From Symsagittifera roscoffensis (Eukaryota; Xenacoelomorpha; Acoela; Convolutidae): 64,000 bases of DNA. The stretch covers positions 6,595,209-6,659,208 of the forward strand of contig NC_087065.1 in the NCBI RefSeq assembly GCF_963678635.1. Reading direction: 5' to 3'. Every line of letters starts with the position of its first letter. Within the stretch, counting starts at the first letter, position 1. Below the pieces are notes generated by a model, which was not told the origin of the DNA, searched no databases, and worked only from the letters and a program-made list of their open reading frames with translations. The position numbers and the translations under genes are program-made. Shown in pieces: positions 47,378 through 57,900 of the stretch.

Positions 47378-47629
47378 AACCCAAAATTCAGCTGTTTTAG
47401 TTTCACTCCCAAAACTGTGTAGTTATTTTTATATTATATACATATGATTGATAATGATAAAGGTCTTTCCCAAAAATGCTCAAGTTGAGTTGCACCAATC
47501 ATGGATAGTGATGATGTGCTGATTGTGACCTGTGTCGAGCACGATGGATCAAGGGACCCTGTTTTGCCTTGACTTCTGCTATTATCTGCGAGTCAATTCA
47601 CTGGTTTCCTGACTGCTTAAAGATGTACA

Positions 47630-47842
47630 GTTACGTTGCAGTATTAAGACATCCGCGTATTCGGACTCGTCAGTAAGCAGACAAATGAAGTATTAACCGA
47701 TCACAATTGAGACAAGGAAGAAATGAATAATTATTTATTTAAAAAATTTGCTTCCTCATCTCGATTTTGATTGGTAAATATGGTATTTGTCTGATAACTG
47801 ACGAGTATGAAGACGCGGTTGTCTGAATACAGACCGCACTCC
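47630..47842. mobile_element. 213-bp foldback MITE with 10-bp target duplication
   Basis: The segment is bracketed by the direct repeat AAGATGTACA (47620-47629 and 47843-47852). Its arms are inverted repeats of about 95-100 bp, with blocks CCGCGTATTCGGACTCGTCAG on the left against CTGACGAGTATGAAGACGCGG on the right and CAGACAAATGAAGTATT against its counterpart. The loop is AT-rich. A 9-10-bp target duplication with long TIRs suggests a Mutator-like MITE. Confidence 0.75.
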
Positions 47843-47852
47843 AAGATGTACA

Positions 47853-50800
47853 CTGTCTCATTCCGCGCAAATTATGTTTAAAAAAAAGGTAATGTGACAT
47901 TCGACCATAATGGACGAAAATGCAGTTTCGAGTTTTTAGCAGCGAACCTTCCGAATTGGCGGTTTTGAAGGATTAAGAGCGTTATTCAGAAGATTGGACA
48001 AATCGTGAAGGCTGAAGGATTCGGAAATTCCTAAATTTAAAAATTCGAAATGATGACGTAATAATTCTGAGAAACGTCAAAAACGGCCATTTTAGAGAAA
48101 AACCAAAATAGAAACACAACAACGATAGTTGCGACGACGACAACAACGAGAAAATTGAGAATCAGAATCGGAGAAAAACAGAAGTATCAGAGCCATCGCA
48201 AACAACGGTTAAGGGTGGAAAATCAGCCTTCCGGAAGGAAGACAAGGGTCTTATTTCCCCGGATTCAAGAATCCGGAGGGGTCTCGGGACTGGAACTCAT
48301 ATCTTTTTAAATAAACTTTTAGCTTCCCTGTTATGTCCTGAATTGAATTTAATTAACATCTGAATTCATTTTACGAGGATGAGAAGCTAGGAGTAAGGGG
48401 AAAGGAATGACCCATCTTCGATGGAGATGATGATTTTTATCTACTGAACAAAAACAATAGTAATATAATGAGTAGTGGTAGCCCTGACTTTAGGAGTGAC
48501 CTCGTGGTCTGGGGATACTGAGACCCAGCCATGAGCTCACCATTTTGCATGTAATTAAGTTAATTTGAGCGTTCTGGTCGAAGCCGGAGAGCAGTAACGT
48601 TTTTGTCGATCCGATGTTGAAAAAATCACCAAAATGTGCCAGTCGGTCATATTTGGAAGTTTGACCTTGAGAGGAGCAAAAAACACTTGATTTTGGAGTG
48701 AAATTTAATTTTTCAAAATTTCGAATGGAACCTGTCATGCACGATTTTCTCGCGAGAACTGAAAATCAGAAAAAGAAGTTAGAACAATTTCAGAACGATT
48801 GAGACACACACGCGGGAAAGTCGTAAGAAAAAGCAGTAGGAAATTGCTATTCGCAATTTCCATCACTATCATAATCGAGAGTAGAGCTGTCCCATCTGTG
48901 ACAGAGACGAGAGCATTCCCTCGAATTGGATTATAACGACTGGAGTATTATTCGGAACTGGACTAGAGTGAACCTTCGGTGGAAAGGTGGACAGCTTGAG
49001 TGTCCTAATGGTTCACAAGAAAACTATTGTCTAGAGTATAAACTCGTTCTCATTGTCAAAACTATAAAACATTAGACTCATTTAGTTACGTTATTTAATT
49101 CTTGAGTTAACTACCGACTGGATTATTTCCCACTTCTTGAGCGTGCTACTATGTGAGTACAAATTTAAATTCTAGAGTGTGTTTTATGATTGTTATGTTG
49201 AGGTAAGGCGAGTTTTAGGTTGATCCATCTGAAATGGATCAAAGTTCCACTGTCTAATACAAAAAGCAACTTAACGGATTGTTCCAACCCGGTTTTTAAC
49301 GGCGTTCATGTATTTTGGGTATCTAGAGACCTAAGTATGGGGACGTTTCTAATTCTAGAGTGGGGGGATATTTTAGTAGTAGCCTTTAAGCTGTAACGGG
49401 TCGTAGTCTCATGTCACAAACGAACCGAACTGGCTCCGACCGTTCTTGAGGTAGAAAAACACAAGAGATAGTGTCCCTGACCCTTGAGCCAGTGGTTATA
49501 GGGCCTATTTTTCTTAAGCCTCATGTGTGACTGCAGTAGACGAATGTTACATAGTGTTTTTATGGCGCTCCTGGGTGTTTACGACATCAAGACTACGGAG
49601 TCGAACCCACTTGAGACAGCTTCGGGCTGAATGCCCATTCTAGAGTACCGGCGGTACGGTTCGACAGGAACGTGCAAACCTTCCGGTTGTACCGTGATAG
49701 CTTTTTAAGAAAACTCGAGAAAATTTCCTGGTACGCTCTCCGAACGAGGCTTAGCTAACCGAGTAAAGGGGGGCAACTAGGGAGACAAAAACACGAGCAA
49801 AAAGACAAAAAGCAAAACAAAACCCAAAAAAGAATAGAAAAAGGAATAAAAACCATAAAACGAAAAAAGACAGTGACTTTGACACCAGATTAGTTGGATC
49901 AAACCTTTATATTAATTAAATAGTATACCCATACTGTTTTACAAGTTCGATCGTTTCGATCAACCTAGCAATTTAAACCAGTAAACTGAATAAAGTGCCC
50001 GAAGTGGGGCGTCGTCAAGGGTTTTCAGATAGCTTGGAACTTAGCTGGACCAATAGGAGACTTGACTGGAAGAGGTGACCAGCCGAGTGGGAAAGTGGTT
50101 CAGGGACACTTGAGCTGAACCAATAGGAGACTTGACTGGAAGAGGTGACCAGCCGAGTGGGAAAGTGGTTCAGGGACACTTGAGCTGAACCAATAGGAGA
50201 CTGGACTGGAACAGGTGACCAGTCGAGTGGGAAAGCAGCCAAGAAGGATTTGGCAATTCTCGAGTTCTCAAGTTGGGCAGAACGGGTATCGTTAGAATCC
50301 ACATTACATTATAGGAGATAAGTGTAAAATTGGATAAGCGAAATCCCCCAGTTTTGAGAACGTTTTTACTTGAGCAGGCCTGGAAACAGGTCTACGGTTT
50401 TCTCTTGAGAGGTTTAGCACCCGGCGCTTAAAGTAACTTTTAGGCTTAAGAAGGGGGGCTAGAAAGGGGGGAGGTTAGAAGGGGGACTGGTTAAGTTAGA
50501 GGTTGGCGGTTGTAAATTGTAAAAAGGGGGAAATTAGAGTAACTAATTAGTCGACATCGTTGACTTAGTTACATTAGAAATTAACACGCGTTGGTAATAT
50601 TAGGTGGAGATCCAAAATTCAACTCGAGTTAAGACTGGTACGCTGGTTGGTTTGGTAGGGGGGACCGGATATAAACAGCTTTTGTGAAACCCCATAAGAT
50701 CACTAGTGGGGGGAGGAAAACGCGTGGCAATTAGGTACCAGACATTTTTTTCGACGAAAGGTAGACATTGGTCACCTTTGAATTTCAGGTGGGCTCATTT

Positions 50801-51052
50801 TTCTGTTTTTATTATTTTTCTTACTTAGAATTTTGTTGCATTTTAGTGAGGATTTGTGTTTGGTTTTATACGAACAGGTGATCACAAGATACCTGCGCAC
50901 CTACATTGAAATAGAAACAACCAAAAAGAAGAGGGGGGTCAGCATTTGGCTTTTAAGAGAGGGTTTTTGGGAAAATTTTACTAGAGCTTGAGTGGTGGTA
51001 CAAGGTACGGTGATTCAAGAAGACCCTACAACGAGGAAGACACTCCGTGACG
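47853..51052 (+). other. probable leader/LTR zone of retroelement 2
   Basis: No gene seen. From about 48.1 kb the base composition shifts to higher GC, as in the downstream gag-pol, and CTTGAG hexamers become frequent. That suggests the zone belongs to the element. Inverted blocks such as CCGGATTCAAGAATCCGG (about 48,259) occur. The sequence GTGCCCGAAGTGGGGC at about 49,996 is loosely like a retroviral tRNA-Lys primer site but lacks the leading TGG. Without the second LTR the borders cannot be set. Confidence 0.35.
50044..50236 (+). repeat. 70-bp tandem repeat, about 2.7 copies
   Basis: ACCAATAGGAGACTTGACTGG starts copies at about 50,049, 50,119 and 50,189. Each copy continues with GTGACCAGCCGAGTGGGAAA and ends with GGGACACTTGAGCTGA. 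The first two copies are nearly identical and the third is diverged and truncated. CCAAT boxes fall once per unit, so the array may act as a promoter or enhancer. Confidence 0.85.
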
Positions 51053-51737
51053 AGTCTTGGGACAGTACCGAAGAAGTCTTGGGACAGAGCAGTCTTGGGA
51101 CAGTGGTCTTGGGACAGGGTCTTGGGACAGTGGTCTTGGTACAGGGTCTTGGGACAGTGGTCTTGGGACAGGGTCTTGGGACAGTGGTCTTGGGACAGTG
51201 GTCTTGGGACAGTGGTCTTGGGACAGGGTCTTGGGACAGTGGTCTTGGGACGGGGTCTTGGGACAGTGGTCTTGGGACAGTGGTCTTGGGACAGGGGTCT
51301 TGGGACAGGGTCTTGGGACAGGGTCTTGGGACAGTGGTCTTGGGACAGGGTCTTGGGACAGGGGTCTTGGGACAGTGGTCTTGGGACAGGGTCTTGGGAC
51401 AGTGGTCTTGGGACAGGGTCTTGGGACAGTGGTCTTGGGACAGTGGTCTTGGGACAAGGGTCTTGGGACACTAGTCTTGGGACACTAGCCTTGGGACACT
51501 GGTCTTGGGACACTGGTCTTGGGACAGTAGTCTTGGGACACTAGCCTTGGGACAGTAGTCTTGGGACACCAGCCTTGGGACACTGGTCTTGGGACACTGC
51601 CCTTGGGACACTGGTCTTGGGACACTGCCCTTGGGACACTAGTCTTGGGACAGTAGTCTTGGGACAGTAGTCTTGGTACAAGGGTCTTAGGACACTAGCG
51701 GAGAGTACTGTGATAGTGACGAATAGTCTTGGGACGG
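51053..51737 (+). repeat. GTCTTGGGACA minisatellite upstream of gag-pol
   Basis: About 50 copies of a 13-14-bp unit (GTCTTGGGACAGTG or GTCTTGGGACAGG) fill this stretch, with more variable units (GACACTAGCCTTGG and others) toward the right end. Because unit lengths are 13 and 14, every frame on both strands opens and long meaningless Trp/Gly/Ser or Pro/Gln-rich frames result. The array is 0.24 kb upstream of the gag-pol ATG and is probably part of the transcribed leader of the element. Confidence 0.9.
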
Positions 51738-51973
51738 TATAAAAATTGAAGTAGAATCACAACAAGTGTGTCTTAAGACAGAATAAGACAAATCGAAATA
51801 GGTACGGTTAAGACCAAATTAAGGAAAGTTTTTCGGAGGTTTTAGAAAGAGAATTAGATAAGGTTTTTAACACGTTGTACAGAATTTGTTACCACAAAAA
51901 ATATTTTTTTACCCTTAGAATAGAATCGTGTATATAATAAAATTGTAAATAGGAGCAGTTGTAAATAGAAATA

Positions 51974-54900
51974 ATGAGGCGGAGTAGGGTACCGGTGCTC
52001 GAAAAAAGGTCAAGTGGATCAAACACGAAATATAATTCATCGCTGCGCGGAACGACATCAACGGGCCCAAAGATAACGAAGACGAACTTTTCAGTTAACA
52101 TGTTCAGCACAAGGAGTACAGCGGAGAACAGGGCGAAAGAGGGCACGGAAGGGGAGCGAGTAGAACCCACCATCGAGATTGATCTAGAGACACCCGATCA
52201 AAGTGTGGATGAAACAAGGAAGATGGCGACAGAGTCAACTCCAATGCCCAATGCAGAGGAACCGAACCAGAAACCCATAGAGTTCTCACCGATAGATGAC
52301 GCGGAAGATGCAATAGGCAACACCGAAGAAACGGTGAAAGGAGACTCTCAAGTAAAGAGGACATCTTTTACGGAAAAATTGGGAATAATGTTCGGAATAA
52401 AAACAAAAGAAAACGTGACTGAAGAACCAAAAGCAGAAAGAGCACGAACGTTTGGGACAGTGAGCACGAAGACCTCAGAAGCCAATCCAAGAGAGGAACA
52501 AGCTAAAGCAGAGGCTACGGCCGAAGAGAGACCGACAGCTGACCATGAAGAGACTACCATTGAGCTGGGTGACTTGTTGGCGAAATTAAATCAGATTGAC
52601 AAAAGACTTAAGCACAGTGAAGAAGACAGAGAGGTGATAAAAAAGGAGATAAGATACAACAAGCACGAGTATCTAGACAGTTATTTTAACCTAGCTAAGG
52701 CAACAGATGAGAGACTCAAGGAAATGTCAGATAAGGTAGAAGCCACCAATGAAGAACGGGAAAAGAACATCAAAACAGACATGCAACAGTTGAAGAACCG
52801 ATATGATGATGTCAACAGCCAATTAGGGAGCCTGGAAAGGAGAATGGACACAATGAGCAAGAGTCAAGCCGAGAGTTCGTGTGCAATACAGGCGAAGTTG
52901 GATGCAATCTTGAGAGGTTCCACTCCACAAGAAAGACCGGCAGCGGATCGTACGCAAAGCACCAGAGTTGACTTTGTAGAACCACAAAGGAACAAACGAC
53001 AATCGACACCGTTGCCCTTAACCAGGGATGCGATAAGCATAGCACCAACAGCTGCGAAAACAATAATGAAGAATGGAACGTCGAATACAACGACTGCTCC
53101 GGGAGATTCAACAGCTAACAGCAACACAGGACCGGATGCTATGACATGGGCCAGCACTTGGGAGATGATGAACAGGACTCTAGAGGCCTTCGCCACGAGG
53201 AACACTGACTCGAGCGACAGGAGAGAGGGAAAATCAAGAAAGACATTCAAGAAGCCAAAAGAATTCAAGGACGACTCCGATGGATGCATTGACACTTGGG
53301 TGGAAGTGATGAGATTACATCTAGAACAAGACAACTTGAGTGACGAAAGACAAGCATGTACAGCCATACTGAGCAACTTGGAAGGAACGGCATTAAAATG
53401 CGTGGTCGCAAAGAAGGAGGAAGAACGCGACACCGCGGACAAGATCTTCGAGATATTGCTGAATCGATTCGGGTCAGGCATGAAGGGTCACCAAGCGATG
53501 ATGCGATTTGAAAAGAGAAGGCAGAGGGACGACGAGTCAATAGATCGGTTCCTAGATGACCTCGAGAGCTTGAGAAGGAGGAGTGACCCAGAGGAGTCGA
53601 CAAATAGACGGAACTTTAGCATTGCCTCGAAGTTCATCGATGGGGTGAAAAGTGATGACTTAAGGACAATGTTAGCAACATACTACACATTGTCGAAGGA
53701 CAGCGCACCCACCCCAGAAGAAATGAGACAGAAATCAAGAGAATACATGCTGATGAAACCTAAGAAGTACTCATATTCCGAAAACAGGAACACGCAAGGG
53801 GGAAGCCAACCCCAGAGGTCATCATGGTACAAACCTAGAGATGATATCGACAAGCGCAGATCATGCGCGAACTGCGGGTCAGCGGATCATCATGTGGCTG
53901 ACTGCACAACGTACAAACAAGGCATGAAGAGCCTAGGTTATGCACCGGATGAAGAGGATATGAGCCAGATGGAGGAACACGAGTACTATAATGGCTTAAT
54001 CATCAAGATAGGCGCCAGATGCTTCTTCTGTAACCAGGAGCGGCACTTCAGAATGGATTGTCCCTTGTTCTGGGAAGCGGTCAAGGACCAGAATCACCCC
54101 AAATATAAGTTGGCATTAGCGGCGGTGCAGAATCAGCGGAACAGGCAAAACGAGTTTGAATCTAGGAACTTGGGGGCACCAAACACCGAATTGCCGACGA
54201 AGACAGTGAAAGCTGTTACACATGTTAGCGGTGCGTTAGAGTCCGCGGCCGGAAGCTCTCTAGAGATAAATTATGAGAAAGCGGCGACGGAAGCAATTGC
54301 CAAAGTGAAACAAGATCTGGCTGCGAAAGAAATAGAGCAACGACTAAAGTTGGAGATCGAAAGACAGAATTTTAACGAAGCATTAACCGGATCGAACTCA
54401 ATACCAGAGGCTAGAACGGGCTCAATGAAGACCGGGAATTGTAACACCGTGAAAATGGTGACAGGTAAACCTTTTGGAATATCGAAAATCGGAGCAAGAA
54501 TAATGTCGATAATCACAGTGGGCGGACACGAGGTAACCAGAAACTTGAGCGAGCCGAGCGACCAGACGATAATGCACATTGACGTGTATGCAGACTACTT
54601 GAGTGGAATAAGTCCACAAACGACTTCTAGAGCGCTCAGGGCACTACTCACGAGAGGGGGCAGCAAATCGGTACGTGTTGATAATAGGTACACTGAAGCT
54701 TATGGTCCACACGAGGTCATGCTAAATATAGATGGAATCAACATCTATACCAAGACGATGATAACATGCGACGAAGACCTAATTGGACAAATCTATGTAG
54801 GGAAAGAAGAATTGAAAGTAAGATCGATTGGACACTGTGCTATGCTCGAAGAAGATGCAATGCACATCGGGACGGAAGCAGACGTGACAGGGCACGTGCT

Positions 54901-57900
54901 AGACATAAATGGCAAAAAGACTCAGTTACGTGGATTACTCGACACGGGAGCAGTCTTGAGCGTCATACCAATCGAAACATGGGAAAAGATGGGCTTTGAC
55001 AAAGGTGACTTGATAGATTCGAGAATACGGCTGTCAGCTGCAAACAAAGGGGCCCTTCGGGTGTTGGGCAGGACGCCGATAATAGCCCTCAATTTGGGGG
55101 AACGTAACCTGTGGATGAGCTTCATCGTGGTAGAAAACCTAGATGAATCTGACCAATTCATTTTGGGCAGAGACTTCATCAGGAATTTCGACGTAACGAT
55201 TGATCTAAATAATGCAATGTTCAGGATACGGAACCCGGATAGGAGGTACGCAATCAAACCGGTAAATTTAATAATGGCGAATGAAAACAAAGCACCGGTA
55301 TTCTTGAGTAGGAGAGTGAGGTTAAAAGCCAATGAAGCGGCAATCGTAAGCTTGAGGATGAAAAATTATAATGAACTAAGTGACAACAAGCAAGTGTGTA
55401 TAGTTCCGAATCCCAATAGTCAAAGCGCTGCTGTTTTAGGAAGATCATTTTCGATAACGAAGAGCGGCCTCTGCGTCAGTGTCTTGTTGAATACCCTTGA
55501 TATACCGATCACGATACAGAGAGGGAGGAAGCTGGGATATGCTTTACCAGTTAAAACTCGATACGAAACAATTGAAAACTCAAAACAAAATGAAGTTGTT
55601 GATTGTCCTAATCACAGGGACAAAATTTGTATCTTGAGACGATTGCAGAGAATAAAAGATTCTTCAGGTCTTATCAAATCACTTAAGTCAGAAACGGACG
55701 ATGGGCTTTCGAGCTGTTCGAACTTTCCAGAGCGACCCACACCAGATGAAATGCAAACTGATAAACCGGTTCTGCCGGAGATTGAACATTTAAGGGGCAA
55801 ACTGAAAGATGAACAGCTCGAAGCTATCAAGGACGTACTAGAGCGGAACGAGGAGGTTTTTTCAAGGCATAAGGCGGATATCGGGTGTTGCAATTTTGTT
55901 GAACATGAAATAGAACTTGAGGAAAACGCGGTACCACACAGGGAGGGGGCGAGGCGCATGACCCCACACAAATCGGACGCGTGTAGAAAAGAAATCGAAA
56001 CGTTACTAGAGTATGACATGATAGAACCATCCAAGTCACCGTGGGCGTGTGGAGTAGTGATGGCCAAAAAGAAAGGCGACCAGTTAAGGTTTTGTTGTGA
56101 CTTTCGATACCTGAACTCCGTCACGGTGAAGGATGCCTATCCCATACCTAGAATTGATGAGAGCCTCTCGAAGTTAGGTGATGCGAAATTTTTTACGACT
56201 CTTGATTTAGGCTCGGCCTTTTGGCAGGTATCATTAAGGAAGCAAGACAGGGACAAGACAGGGTTCGCCTGCGAGTTGGGTCTGTTTCAATGGAAACGGA
56301 TGCCGTTTGGACTCTGCAATGCAACAGCCACGTTTCAGCGGCTGATGGCACACGCGTTGATAGGCGTGACGAAGAAGTACGGCAACCTGGTAATGTGCTA
56401 CGTGGACGACGTGGTAATAGCAACGCCAACACTAGAAGACCACATCGAGAGGCTTGACGAGGTGTTCGCGTGCATGAAAAGATCGGGGCTGAAGTGTAAA
56501 CCATCAAAGTGCGAGATACTCAAGGACTCGATTAAATACTTGGGCAGGATGGTAGATAAACACGGTATCAGACCTGACCCAGACGCCGTGGAAGCAGTCC
56601 TAACCTGGAAATCACCGAAGACGGAACACCAGCTGATGAGCTTCCTGGGTTTCGCCAACTATTATAGAGAATTCATCAAGGGCTATGCGGACAAGGTATA
56701 CCCGATGCAACAATTAATGAGACATAAGGGCAAGAAGTTCACGTGGAACAACGCGGCAGAAGAGTCATTCCAGAGAATAAAGAAAGAGCTGTGTGAGGCA
56801 CCAGTACTGGGTATGCCGACTGAGAAGGGGATGTACGTGCTAGACACGGATGCGTCAGTAGTCGCTATTTCTGGGATTCTCCATCAAGAACAAGAATGGA
56901 ATGGGAAGACAGTCTTGAGACCAATAGCATACGGGAGCAAGGTCCTAAGTGACACAGAAATGAAGTACGGAGCACCGAAAGCAGAGATGTTCGCGGTGGT
57001 CACCTTTGTCGAAAAATACAGAGCATACTTAGGCAGTGAGCCCTTCAAGCTGCGAGTCGACAACCGAGCACTAAGCTGGCTGAAAACGTACTCAATGGAC
57101 CAGAGCTATATTGGGAGGTGGATAGTTCGCTTGGATGGATACAACATGATAATTGAGCACAGAACACGAGATAAACATCAAAATGCTGACAGCTTGAGTA
57201 AGAAGACGGAGTTCTACGAGAGGCAAGAACAAAGAGAGGCGGACAGACCTGAGATCAAAGACGGCTTCTCCTTTATGGACAAAGAAACGTACGACAGTCT
57301 TCCACTCACGAGATGGCTGGACAAATCAGGCAAACCGATTGAAGATCATCCCGAATTGCCGAAAGAGCCTCTTGAAAAGACCATCTTGAAGAAAAGCAGA
57401 GGGATTCCGATAGAAATAATGCTCAAGTCCAAGATCGTGAGGGAAACACTCAAGGCAAAAGGTTATGATCTCATCCAGGTAGAGGAGGGAACGGTCCGAA
57501 TAGATGAAGACTTAATGAGGTTGCTTGAGAAACTATCAGATGACAAGCCCGTGATCCAAGGGAAAGGTCAGGAGGCACCGGAACTAACCATACTTCGGAG
57601 AGAAGAAACAGTGAACAATACTGACGTCTCAAAAGGAAGCATCACTGATAGCAAGGAAGTTGTGCGATCACTAGTTGAAAAAATCCCCGGAAAAATTCTG
57701 GAGCAGACAAAAGTCAGGGATAAGAAAGTAACATTCAGAGAAGAAGTTGAACACCTGGGACTAGATCAAGAGTCCGGGGAGTGGTCCAGATTCATGGAAG
57801 AAGACGAAACCGGAGAAGGGAAATTGTCCGGGGAGCGTAAAGAATGGGATGAAGACTCGGATGAGAGCAGCGAAGACCAAGACAGTCTATGCATGATACT

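Noticed and set aside
48490..48738. Minus-strand frame of 82 codons
   Set aside because: No domain, wrong strand for the surrounding element and no splice support to the SRCAP-like gene.
50000..50020. GTGCCCGAAGTGGGGC as primer-binding site of retroelement 2
   Set aside because: It recalls a tRNA-Lys-type site but lacks the required TGG directly after an LTR end, and no LTR border was found.
50953..51544. Several open frames of 140-190 codons on both strands across the minisatellite (Trp/Gly-rich or Pro/Gln-rich)
   Set aside because: All arise from the 13-14-bp repeat unit, which opens every frame. No start context or non-repeat sequence supports a protein.
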